A stretch of 33,195 bases of DNA, from assembly GCA_030693515.1 (NCBI GenBank), contig JAUYAK010000055.1, positions 1-33,195 on the forward strand. Direction: 5' to 3'. Positions 23,952 to 32,172 of this stretch are shown here, in pieces (position 1 is the stretch's first letter; the number at the start of each line of letters is the position of its first letter). The position numbers were made by a program, and so were the translations under genes. Source of the stretch: Opitutaceae bacterium (GTDB lineage Bacteria > Verrucomicrobiota > Verrucomicrobiia > Opitutales > Opitutaceae). The notes below the pieces were generated by a model. The model had not been told where the DNA came from and ran no database searches. It worked only from the letters and a program-made list of their open reading frames with translations.

Positions 23952-25409
23952 TCATAGACGCGCTCTGATATTCCCCAGCACTTCCGCGCTCTCGGCGTCC
24001 AGCGCGGCGATTTCGTCCATGATTGCCTGCGGGCTGCGGTGCGCGATTTCCTCGCCGCCGTTGGGGTTCTTCACGGACAAATCAAAGGTCTTCGGATCAA
24101 TGGCCGCCACGTCCACGCTCCAGCTTTTCGGCGAGTCGGCTTTGGTCTTTTGCAGCGCGATGAACTCGGCGAGGTCGGCGTCGTTGAGCGGGTTGGTCTT
24201 GCCCATGTTGCGGCCGGGGTCGAGCTGGTAGAACCACACCTTGCGCGTCTTTGTGCCTTTCTCGAAGAAGAGCACGACGGTCTTCACGCCCGCGCCGATG
24301 AACGTGCCGCCGGGGCAGTCGAGCACGGTGTGGAGGTTGCATTCTTCGAGGAGTTTCTGGCGCAGGCTGACGGAGGCGTTGTCGGTGTTGGAGAGGAAGG
24401 TGTTCTTGATGACGATGCCGGCGCGGCCTCCGGCCTTGAGGATTTTGATGAAGTGCTGGAGGAAGAGGAACGCGGTCTCGCCGGTGCGGATGGGGAAGTT
24501 TTGCTGCACTTCCTTGCGCTCTTTGCCGCCGAAGGGCGGATTGGCCATCACGATGTCCTTGCGGTCTTTTTCCTGAATGTCGGCGAGGTTCTCGGTGAGG
24601 GTATTGGTGTGAAGGATATTGGGGGCCTCGATCCCGTGCAAAATCATGTTCATGATCGCGATGACGAAGGCCAGGGACTTCTTTTCCTTCCCGTAGAAGG
24701 TGCGCTCTTGGAGGAAACGGTCCTGCGCGGTGGTGCGCCCGGGGTTGGTCGCCTTCAGGTAATCGAACGCCTCGCAATGGAACCCGGCCGAGCCGACGGC
24801 CCCGTCGTAGATGCTCTCGCCGATCCGGGGAGCGACGACTATGACGATGGCCCGAATGAGCGGACGAGGGCTGTAGTATTCGCCGCCGTTGCGCCCGGCG
24901 TTGCCCATGTTTTTGATCTTGGCTTCGTAGAGGTGGGAAAGCTCGTGCTTCTCGGTCTGGGAGCCGAAGCGGAGGCCGTCGATGTGGTCGATGATCTCGC
25001 GGAGGTTGTAGCCGCTCTGGATGCGGTTCTTAATCTCGCCGAAGATTTCGCCGATCTTGTATTCGATGGTGTTCGGGCCGGTGGCCTTGGCCTTGAACCC
25101 TTGGAGATACGGAAAGAGCTTCTGCTTGACGAAGGTGATGAGATCGTCGCCCGTCTGCGCGGTGTTGTGGTCGATCTTGCCATCCTTGCCCTTGGGTGCG
25201 GCCCACGCTTCCCAGCGATAAGGCTTATCGAGGATGTGGGTGTAGCTCTTGCCTTCGAGGGCGGCCTCGGTGGCCTTGTCGCGTTCGAGGGCGTCGAGGT
25301 ATTTCAGGAAGAGGAGCCAGGAGGTCTGCTCCGTGTAGTCGAGTTCGCTGGTGCAGCCGGCGTCTTTCCAGAGGACGTCGTCGATATTTTTGAAGGCTTG
25401 TTTGAACAT
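23952..25409 (-). CDS. hsdM: Type I restriction-modification DNA methyltransferase subunit
   Basis: The product is 485 residues. An N-terminal HsdM_N helical domain covers about 1-140 and an N6-adenine methyltransferase domain about 150-460. Catalytic motif IV NPPF is intact at 290-293 (DIVMANPPFGG). Motif I, which binds S-adenosylmethionine, reads DGAVGSAGF (202-210), with Gly where Pro is usual. Other conserved blocks are GEYYSPRPLIRAIV and LLEECNLHTVLDCPGG. HsdM methylates the target adenine with HsdS. It is the first gene of the hsdM-hsdS-darT-darG-hsdR series. The start ATG at 25409 has no strong ribosome site. Confidence 0.93.
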   Translation of the reverse strand: MFKQAFKNIDDVLWKDAGCTSELDYTEQTSWLLFLKYLDALERDKATEAALEGKSYTHILDKPYRWEAWAAPKGKDGKIDHNTAQTGDDLITFVKQKLFPYLQGFKAKATGPNTIEYKIGEIFGEIKNRIQSGYNLREIIDHIDGLRFGSQTEKHELSHLYEAKIKNMGNAGRNGGEYYSPRPLIRAIVIVVAPRIGESIYDGAVGSAGFHCEAFDYLKATNPGRTTAQDRFLQERTFYGKEKKSLAFVIAIMNMILHGIEAPNILHTNTLTENLADIQEKDRKDIVMANPPFGGKERKEVQQNFPIRTGETAFLFLQHFIKILKAGGRAGIVIKNTFLSNTDNASVSLRQKLLEECNLHTVLDCPGGTFIGAGVKTVVLFFEKGTKTRKVWFYQLDPGRNMGKTNPLNDADLAEFIALQKTKADSPKSWSVDVAAIDPKTFDLSVKNPNGGEEIAHRSPQAIMDEIAALDAESAEVLGNIRARL

Positions 25410-25546
25410 GGGTGGCGATGACGGGAAGAGAGGCGGAGAATGCTGCGGCGCACCGGCCGGTCGTGGAGCAAGGCGCTGGCGCGCAGCACGTCAGCGACGG
25501 CGGCGGAGCGAAGCAATGCGTTTCACGGCGGCGCCGCGGCGGGGCC

Positions 25547-26260
25547 TCAGCTGATCAGCAGAAGGCGCGGCGGCGCGCCCGGTGGCGGCGTGGGCGCGCG
25601 GTGAACGCAGGGGGGCACGGGGCTGCCGGGGTATTCCGTGGCGATGCGCCAGAGGTGGCCCACGCCAAACGACCACGGCCGCGCGCCGGGCTGCGGCGCG
25701 TAGTGGAGGTCGTAGCAGTTTTCATGGAGGTGCTCGCAAAACGCGGCGTCGTCCGGCCCGCCGTAGGCGCGGAGCAGCTCGGCGCGGATCGCGGGATCGT
25801 CCACGCGGCGGCGCGCTTCGTCGTGGGGCAGGCCCTCGCTCGGCGGGCCGTGGTAGGTGCAGAGCCACGTGTCGGCCGGCACGGGCGCGCTGTCGACGTG
25901 GAAGGAAAACACATCCGTGACGACCGGCCCCGGCGAGTCGTCGCGCGGGTAGCCGTGGATGAGGTTGAGCACGGGATCGAGGTCGAGCGCGCGGAGCCGC
26001 TCCAGATCGGCGAGGAGCAGCGCGATCGCGGGCGACGCGGCGGCGCTCACGGGCAGCGCGCGCAGGCGCGCCGCGTCGAGCGCGACGAGACCCTCGCCGG
26101 CGCCGAGCTGCGCGACGATCTCGGCAAAGCCCGCGGGCAGCGGGCGCGGCCAGCAAAGGGCGTTGACGCCATCGGCCAGCGGCGTGGCGAGGAGCGCGGC
26201 GAAACTATCCACCGTGCGGATGCACGGGTAGGCGGAAAGCGGGAGGACGGCGGACGACAT
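25547..26260 (-). CDS. DUF1826-like protein
   Basis: The product is 237 residues from ATG 26260, with no signal peptide or membrane segment. It resembles DUF1826 proteins. FSFHVDSAPVPADTWLCTYHGP sits in the middle and the end is CVHRAPTPPPGAPPRLLLIS, matching the family's FH-x-D, CTYxGP and VHRxPP...RLLL pattern. HENCYDLHY lies between them. The His/Asp arrangement suggests a metal-binding fold, but the function is unknown to me. It lies upstream of hsdM on the same strand with a 137-base gap, and divergent from a sulfatase. Membership of the defence island is uncertain. Confidence 0.6.
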   Translation of the reverse strand: MSSAVLPLSAYPCIRTVDSFAALLATPLADGVNALCWPRPLPAGFAEIVAQLGAGEGLVALDAARLRALPVSAAASPAIALLLADLERLRALDLDPVLNLIHGYPRDDSPGPVVTDVFSFHVDSAPVPADTWLCTYHGPPSEGLPHDEARRRVDDPAIRAELLRAYGGPDDAAFCEHLHENCYDLHYAPQPGARPWSFGVGHLWRIATEYPGSPVPPCVHRAPTPPPGAPPRLLLIS

Positions 26261-26442
26261 GCGGAGAAGGCGGTAGTGGGACAGTTTGCTTTATCATGGC
26301 GAGCCCGCGCCGGGGGACGAACCGCGCGTGGATTTCCATCACTCGAATGTGCGTGCATGGGGCTTCCCCTCGGCGTGTGCTCCCGGTAGGCCTGACGCGC
26401 GGCCCATCCCGGGCCCCGGCCCTCCACCCCTACCCTGCCCCC

Positions 26443-28116
26443 ATGCGCTCCCCGCTCGCTCTCCTCCTCGCGTTGCTGCTGCCCGGCCTCGCCGCTGCGG
26501 CGGCGCCCGCGGCGCGGCCCAACATCGTGATCATCCTCGTCGATGACATGGGTTTTTCCGACATCGGCTGCTACGGCGGCGAGATTCCCACCCCGCACCT
26601 CGATGCGCTCGCGCGCGGCGGCGTGCGCTTCACGCAATTCTACAACACCGGCCGCTGCTGCCCCACGCGCGCCTCGCTGCTCACCGGCCTCTACTCCCAC
26701 CAGGCCGGCATCGGCCACATGACCTCGCCCCGCAGCGGGGCCGATGGCGCCGTGCTCCCCGGCTACGCCGGCCGCCTCAATGATCACTGCGTGACCATCG
26801 CCGAGGTCGCACGCACCGCCGGCTACTTCACGGCGATGACGGGCAAGTGGCACGTGGGCCAGGCGCTGGGCGCCACGCCGTGGGGCCGCGGCTTCGACCG
26901 CTCGCTCAACGCGGCCGCCGGCGGCTTCTTTTATCCGGGCAACGACCGCGCGAAACTCTTCCTCAACGGGCGCGACGTGGGCGGCGGCGGCGAAGGCGGC
27001 GTGCCGAAGGACTGGTATTCGACCGACCTCTGGACCGACTTTGGACTCAAATTCATCGACGAAGCGCGCGCGGCGCAGAAACCGTTTCTCCTCTACCTCG
27101 CGCACAACGCACCGCACTTCCCCCTCCAGGCGCCGGCCGCGGACATCGCGCGGTTCCGCGGCAAATTCATGGCGGGCTGGGACCAGCTCCGCGAGGAGCG
27201 CTATGCGCGCCAGATCGCGATGGGCCTCGTCGACCGTTCGTGGCCGCTCGCCCCGCGGCCCGCGCACATCCCGGCGTGGTCCAGCCTGAGCACCACGGAG
27301 CAGGAGCGCTACGATCACATCATGGCGATCTTCGCCGCAACGATGAGCCGCCTCGACCAGTCGGTCGGCCGGCTCGTCGCGGGCCTGCGCGAGCGCGGCG
27401 AACTCGAGCGCACGCTCATCCTCTTCCTCAGCGACAACGGCGGCAACGCCGAGTCCGGCGTGCCCGGCCGCCTGACCGGCATCCAGCCCGGCGACGCGGC
27501 TTCGAGCGTGTTTGTCGGCGAGTGCTGGGCCGCGCTCGAGAACACGCCCTTCCGCCGCTACAAGCATTTCAACCACGAGGGCGGCATCGCCACGCCACTC
27601 ATCGCGCACTGGCCGGCGGGGATTCCCGCGGCGCGCCGCGGCGCGCTGGAGACCCAGCCCGGCCATCTCATCGATCTCATGGCGACCTGCGTCGATCTCA
27701 CCGGCGCGCGCTATCCCGCGGAGTTCAACGGCCGGCCCATCCCGCCGCCGGAAGGCGTGAGCCTGCGCCCGGCGTTTGCCGGCGAGCCGCTCGCGCGCAC
27801 CGCACCGCTGTTCTGGGAGCACGAGGGCAACGCCGCCGTGCGCCGCGGCGACTGGAAGCTCGTGCGCTTCGAATTCCGCGGCCCGTGGGAACTCTACAAC
27901 CTGAAGACCGACCGCACCGAGCAGCACAACCTCGCCTACGCCCAGCCCGCGCTCGCCGCCGAGCTCGCCGATCTCTGGGAAGCGTGGGCCCGCCGCGCGA
28001 ATGTCCTGCCCGTGCAGACACTCGCCCTCGCCAGCCACGGCGCGCCGACACCCGTCGCCGCCGCCGATACCGTCGCGAAGAAAGCCAAGAAGAAGAAAAA
28101 AGCCGCCAACGACTAA
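26443..28116 (+). CDS. Secreted arylsulfatase (first of tandem pair)
   Basis: The product is 557 residues. The ATG at 26443 starts a signal peptide (MRSPLALLLALLLPGLAAAA, cleaved near APAARP). Sulfatase features: VDDMGFSDIGCYGGE, formylglycine Cys72 in CCPTRASLLTG, MTGKWHVGQ, AHNAPHFPLQAP and FLSDNGGNAESG. It resembles the large arylsulfatase A-like group (S1_4-like). The tail is very Lys-rich (VAKKAKKKKKAAND). It lies 38 bases before a paralogue whose first 80 residues match it at 71 positions by manual alignment, implying recent duplication. The frame is open upstream, but only this ATG gives a signal peptide. Confidence 0.92.
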   Translation: MRSPLALLLALLLPGLAAAAAPAARPNIVIILVDDMGFSDIGCYGGEIPTPHLDALARGGVRFTQFYNTGRCCPTRASLLTGLYSHQAGIGHMTSPRSGADGAVLPGYAGRLNDHCVTIAEVARTAGYFTAMTGKWHVGQALGATPWGRGFDRSLNAAAGGFFYPGNDRAKLFLNGRDVGGGGEGGVPKDWYSTDLWTDFGLKFIDEARAAQKPFLLYLAHNAPHFPLQAPAADIARFRGKFMAGWDQLREERYARQIAMGLVDRSWPLAPRPAHIPAWSSLSTTEQERYDHIMAIFAATMSRLDQSVGRLVAGLRERGELERTLILFLSDNGGNAESGVPGRLTGIQPGDAASSVFVGECWAALENTPFRRYKHFNHEGGIATPLIAHWPAGIPAARRGALETQPGHLIDLMATCVDLTGARYPAEFNGRPIPPPEGVSLRPAFAGEPLARTAPLFWEHEGNAAVRRGDWKLVRFEFRGPWELYNLKTDRTEQHNLAYAQPALAAELADLWEAWARRANVLPVQTLALASHGAPTPVAAADTVAKKAKKKKKAAND

Positions 28117-28153
28117 ACGCCACCGGCCCCTCGCCCGTTTCATCCCCTCTCCT

Positions 28154-29770
28154 ATGCGCTCCACGCCCGCTCTCCTCCTCGCGCTGCTGCTGCCCGGCCT
28201 CGCCGCCACGGCGGCACCCGCTGCGCGGCCCAACATCGTCATCATCCTCGCCGACGACATGGGCTTCTCCGACATCGGCTGCTACGGCGGCGAGATTCCC
28301 ACGCCGCACCTCGATGCGCTCGCGCACGGCGGGCTGCGCTTCACGCAATTTTACAACACCGCGCGCTGCTCGCCCACGCGCGCCGCGCTGCTCACCGGCC
28401 TCCACCCGCACCAGGCCGGCATGGGCACGCTCGCCGAAGATCCCGGCAAGCAGGCTCTGCCGAACGCCGCCGCGGGCTACCGCGAAGTGCTCGGCCGCGA
28501 CGCCGTGACGATGGCCGAGGCGCTACGCCCGGCCGGTTACCATGCCTACCTGGCCGGCAAGTGGCACCTCGGCTACCACGGGCAGGAGAAGTGGCCGCTC
28601 GCGCGCGGCTTCGAGCGTTTCTACGGCCTCATCTCCGGCGCCAGTTCATTCCACGCTCCCAAGGAGCCGCGCGGCCTCACCCTCGACAACACCCCGCTCC
28701 CCGTGCCGACCGATCCGGCGTTCTACATCACAGATGCCTTCACGGATCACGCGCTGGAATTTCTCGCCGCCCAGCGCGACGCGAATCCGTTTTTCCTCTA
28801 CCTCGCCTACACTGCGCCGCACTGGCCGCTCCACGCGCGCGACGAGGACATCAAGAAATTCGTCGGCCGCTACCGCGGCGGCTGGGACCAGCTCCGCGCG
28901 CAGCGCTTTGCGCGTCAGCGCGAGCTCGGCGTCATCCCCGCCCACAGCCAGCTCTCGCCGCGCGACGATGGCGCGCGCGCGTGGGACACGCTGACCGCGG
29001 AGCAGCAGACCCAGCTCGACTACCGCATGGCCGTGTATGCCGCGCAGGTCCACCGCATGGACCATAACATCGGCCGCCTCGTCGCGCACCTCCGCGCGCG
29101 CGGCCAGCTCGACAACACCCTCATCTTTTTCCTCTCCGACAACGGCGGCTGCGCCGAGCCCTACAGCGATCTCGGCGGCGGCGCCTTCGAGGCGATCAAC
29201 CAGCCCGCGGCCGCCGGCTCGGGCGGGCGCAATGCCGGCACCAACGGATCTTCCTACGGCACCGGCTGGGCCAACGCCTCCAACACCCCCTTCCGCCGCT
29301 ACAAGTCCCGCCTGCACCAAGGCGGCATCGCCACGCCGCTCATCGCCCACTGGCCCGCCGGCCTAAAGACCAAACCCGGCGCGACCACCGCCGTGCCCGG
29401 CTATCTCACGGACTTCATGCCCACCGCGCTGGAGCTGAGCGGCGCGGCGTATCCGGCCGAGTTTGCCGGCCAGAAAATTCAGCCGCTCGTCGGCCGCAGC
29501 CTCGTGCCCGTGCTCCGCGGCGGCGACCTGCCCGCGGACCGCTGGCTCTACTGGGAGCAATACAACAACAAGGCCGTGCGCCACGGCGGTTGGAAAGCCG
29601 TGCAACCCTCCGAGGCCAACTCGCCCTGGGAACTCTACGACCTCTCCGCCGATCCCTCCGAGCTCAACGATCTCGCGAAGACCCGGCCCGAAAAACTCCG
29701 CGAGCTCACGACCGCGTGGGAGCAGTGGGCCCGCACGCATCGCGTCCTACCCAAGACCATCGCGCCATGA
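28154..29770 (+). CDS. Secreted arylsulfatase (second of tandem pair)
   Basis: The product is 538 residues with a signal peptide nearly the same as its neighbour's (MRSTPALLLALLLPG). Formylglycine Cys72 lies in ARCSPTRAALLTG. Other sulfatase residues are in ADDMGFSDIG, LAGKWHLGYHG, APHWPLHA and LSDNGGCAEP. The middle contains a Gly/Ala/Ser/Asn-rich insert (about residues 345-375). It lacks the Lys-rich tail of its paralogue and ends in TIAP. It overlaps the next sulfatase gene by four bases (ATGA, 29767-29770), so the two are likely co-translated. Divergence after the conserved N-terminal third suggests a different substrate. Confidence 0.92.
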   Translation: MRSTPALLLALLLPGLAATAAPAARPNIVIILADDMGFSDIGCYGGEIPTPHLDALAHGGLRFTQFYNTARCSPTRAALLTGLHPHQAGMGTLAEDPGKQALPNAAAGYREVLGRDAVTMAEALRPAGYHAYLAGKWHLGYHGQEKWPLARGFERFYGLISGASSFHAPKEPRGLTLDNTPLPVPTDPAFYITDAFTDHALEFLAAQRDANPFFLYLAYTAPHWPLHARDEDIKKFVGRYRGGWDQLRAQRFARQRELGVIPAHSQLSPRDDGARAWDTLTAEQQTQLDYRMAVYAAQVHRMDHNIGRLVAHLRARGQLDNTLIFFLSDNGGCAEPYSDLGGGAFEAINQPAAAGSGGRNAGTNGSSYGTGWANASNTPFRRYKSRLHQGGIATPLIAHWPAGLKTKPGATTAVPGYLTDFMPTALELSGAAYPAEFAGQKIQPLVGRSLVPVLRGGDLPADRWLYWEQYNNKAVRHGGWKAVQPSEANSPWELYDLSADPSELNDLAKTRPEKLRELTTAWEQWARTHRVLPKTIAP

Positions 29771-31251
29771 AGCGTCCTCTCTTCCTCGCGCTCGCCGCCC
29801 TCGGCGCCGCGCCGCTGCTTCCCGCCGCCGCGCCGCGCCCCAACATCCTCCTCCTGCTCGTGGACGACCTGAAGCCCACGCTCGGCGCCTACGGCGACCG
29901 CACCGCGATCACGCCCAACCTGGACCGGCTCACGGCGCGCGGGCTGCGGTTCGACGCGGCGTATTGCAACCAAGCCGTGTGCGCGTCGTCGCGCTTCACG
30001 CTTCTCCTAGGCGCGCGCTCGACGACGACCGGGCTCTACCAGTTTGGCCGCAACTTCCGCGACACCTACCCGGAGGCCGTCACGCTCCCGCAGTTTTTCA
30101 TGCGCCACGGTTACCGCACCGAGTCGATGGGCAAAGTCTTTCACGTCGGCCACGGCACCTACGACGACCCCGCCTCGTGGAGCCTGCCCGCGCACAAAGA
30201 CCTCGTCATCGAGTATGTCGATCCCGCCAGCACACGCGAAGGCTCGCCCACCAATGAGCAGGCCCTCTTCACCAACCTCCGCCGCACGCCCGGCTCCGCC
30301 CCGCTCCCCCGCGGCGCCGCGTGGGAATCACCCGACGTGCCCGACGACGCCTACGCCGATGCCCGCGTCGCCACCCACGCCATCTCGCGCCTGCGCGCCG
30401 CGAAAGAAAAACCCGCCGACCCCTTCTTCCTCGCCGTGGGTTTCGTGCGCCCGCACCTGCCCTTCTCCGCGCCGAAAAAATACTGGGACCTCTACGATCC
30501 CGCCAAACTCCCCATGCCCGCGCGCGAGACCGCCCCCGACGACGTCGTGCCGATCGCCATGAAACGCGGCGGCGAAATCGACGCGTTTTTCCCCGTGCCC
30601 AAACCGCCCGTGCATCCCTACCCCGACGACCTCAAGCGCCAGCTCATCCACGGCTACTACGCGAGCACGAGCTACGTCGACGTCCAGATCGGCCGCGTCA
30701 TGGCCGCCCTCGACGAATTGAAACTCGCCGACCACACCATCGTCGTCCTCTGGGGCGACCACGGCTGGCACCTCGGCGATCTCGGCATCTGGACCAAGCA
30801 CACCAATTTCGAGCAAGCCAACCGCATCCCCCTCGTCGTCATCGCACCCGGCGTCACGCGCCCCGGCACCTCCACCGGCCAACTCGCCGAGACCGTCGAC
30901 CTCTATCCTACGCTCGCCGAACTCGCCGGCCTGCCCAAGCCCACCGGCCCGCTGCCCGTCGACGGCACCAGCCTCGTGCCCGTCCTGAAGAATCCCGCCG
31001 CCCGCGTGCGCGACCACGCCTACCACTGCTTCCCTCGCGGCGATCTCGGCCGCGCGATCCGCACCGAGCGCTACCGCCTCGTCGAATGGAAAAAACCCGG
31101 CGCCCCCGCCGACACCGCGAAGATCGAACTCTACGACTACGCCACCGACGCCATCGAATCGCGCAACCTCGCCGCCGAGCAACCCGCCGTCGTCGCCCAA
31201 CTCCGCGCCATCCTCGCCCGCCACCCCGAAGCCCGCCCCCCTCTCCGCTGA
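29767..31251 (+). CDS. Secreted iduronate-2-sulfatase-like protein with atypical active-site motif
   Basis: The product is 494 residues with a signal peptide (MKRPLFLALAALGAAPLLPA). The overall pattern matches iduronate-2-sulfatase-like enzymes: LVDDLKPTLGAYGD, SMGKVFHVGHG, VGFVRPHLPFSAPKKYWDLYDP and LWGDHGWHLGDLGIWTKHTN. The formylglycine motif reads CASSR (Cys72-Arg76) instead of C-x-P-x-R, with Ser at the Pro position. Pro aids recognition by the maturation enzyme, so activation may be reduced. A single base (TCG for CCG at 29986-29988) accounts for the difference. The gene overlaps its predecessor by ATGA and ends the sulfatase run. Confidence 0.9.
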   Translation: MKRPLFLALAALGAAPLLPAAAPRPNILLLLVDDLKPTLGAYGDRTAITPNLDRLTARGLRFDAAYCNQAVCASSRFTLLLGARSTTTGLYQFGRNFRDTYPEAVTLPQFFMRHGYRTESMGKVFHVGHGTYDDPASWSLPAHKDLVIEYVDPASTREGSPTNEQALFTNLRRTPGSAPLPRGAAWESPDVPDDAYADARVATHAISRLRAAKEKPADPFFLAVGFVRPHLPFSAPKKYWDLYDPAKLPMPARETAPDDVVPIAMKRGGEIDAFFPVPKPPVHPYPDDLKRQLIHGYYASTSYVDVQIGRVMAALDELKLADHTIVVLWGDHGWHLGDLGIWTKHTNFEQANRIPLVVIAPGVTRPGTSTGQLAETVDLYPTLAELAGLPKPTGPLPVDGTSLVPVLKNPAARVRDHAYHCFPRGDLGRAIRTERYRLVEWKKPGAPADTAKIELYDYATDAIESRNLAAEQPAVVAQLRAILARHPEARPPLR

Positions 31252-31262
31252 CTTTGTAGGGC

Positions 31263-31277
31263 CGGCGCTCGTCGCCG
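31263..31277. repeat. Short hairpin after the last sulfatase
   Basis: CGGCG (31263-31267) and CGCCG (31273-31277) flank a five-base loop 11 bases after the sulfatase stop. There is no T run, so a terminator role is weak. Confidence 0.3.
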
Positions 31278-31400
31278 TGCCGTCGCGGATTTCGCGCCCG
31301 CCGACTTTTCCAGTCCCGCCTCGCCCTCACTCTTTCCCGCTTACCATCTCACCCCACCTCACCCCCGCAAAATCTTCTCCATCGCCCTCCCTTTCGCCAA

Positions 31401-31712
31401 CTAATCGACCAACTTATCCAGATAACGAATCTCCCGCATCGTCGGCTCCGCGATCTCCTCGATGCGCACCCCGCAGATCACGCCCGTGATCAATTTCCGC
31501 GCCGGATTCAGTTTCGGCGCCTCCCGAAAAAACGTCTCGAAGTCCGTCTCCTTCTTGAGCACCGCCGCCAACTGCCGCGGCGTATAGCCCGTCAGCCAGC
31601 AGATGACGGCATCCACCTCCGCCTTGGTCCGCCCCTTCTTCTCCGCCTTGGCAATGTAGTAAGGATAAACATTGGCGACCGGCGTCGTGAAAATGCGGTG
31701 TTTCGTGGTCAT
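31401..31712 (-). CDS. DUF2200 family protein
   Basis: The product is 103 residues from ATG 31712, preceded by a strong ribosome site on the minus strand (GAGGAGAA). It matches the DUF2200 family along its length: [40 protein letters not shown], then [13 protein letters not shown] and [19 protein letters not shown]. The protein is small, soluble and probably cytoplasmic. The function is unknown. The start overlaps the stop of the CPCC gene by four bases (ATGA), so the two form an operon. The frame extends 20 codons upstream, but only this ATG has a ribosome site. Confidence 0.85.
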   Translation of the reverse strand: MTTKHRIFTTPVANVYPYYIAKAEKKGRTKAEVDAVICWLTGYTPRQLAAVLKKETDFETFFREAPKLNPARKLITGVICGVRIEEIAEPTMREIRYLDKLVD

Positions 31713-31990
31713 TTCTCCTCTGGTCTGGGCGGCCGCACGCTCGAAGTGAATCGCGGATCTGAAGCTCCACACTCTCGAAAGTGCAGACGCGCCTGAGCTA
31801 GACTCCTGTCACCATTCGGCCCGCCGCGCACAAGCTCAGCGTCCTGATCGTCCTGTCCGTCGTCTTCCCACCAGCAGACCGGGCACATCTCAAAGCCACC
31901 GCGTTCTCTGAGCGTGCGATAGTCGCAGCACGGACAGCGATACAACGTCCCATCCGACGTTGGTCCTTTGTTGGTGCTATTGAAGGGCAT
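31709..31990 (-). CDS. Cysteine-rich CPCC family protein
   Basis: The product is 93 residues from ATG 31990 (MPFNSTNK); an alternative start at 32014 adds eight residues. It carries the defining CPCC motif ([11 protein letters not shown]), then [15 protein letters not shown] and [22 protein letters not shown], as in the small Cys_rich_CPCC family. The paired CPxC motifs look like a zinc-binding site. The function is unknown. It ends in an ATGA overlap with the DUF2200 gene. Confidence 0.85.
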   Translation of the reverse strand: MPFNSTNKGPTSDGTLYRCPCCDYRTLRERGGFEMCPVCWWEDDGQDDQDAELVRGGPNGDRSLAQARLHFRECGASDPRFTSSVRPPRPEEK

Positions 31991-32172
31991 GACGTGCTGC
32001 CCGGCAGGCTGCATCCCACAGCGCTGGTGTCGACAAATTCGCCGCCCAACCAGCCCGGCGACTCCACCCCTACCCGTCCACCCGAAAAATTTGCCCTACC
32101 CACCCTCACCCTACCCCTCGTGACTCCCCGCAGCCTCCTCTTCGTTCTCCTCGCCGCCCTGCTCACGCCCCT

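Noticed and set aside
26047-28275. 742-codon minus-strand frame opposite the sulfatase
   Set aside because: Composition is that of a GC-rich antisense shadow, it overlaps both the DUF1826-like gene and a canonical sulfatase, and it shows no family motif.
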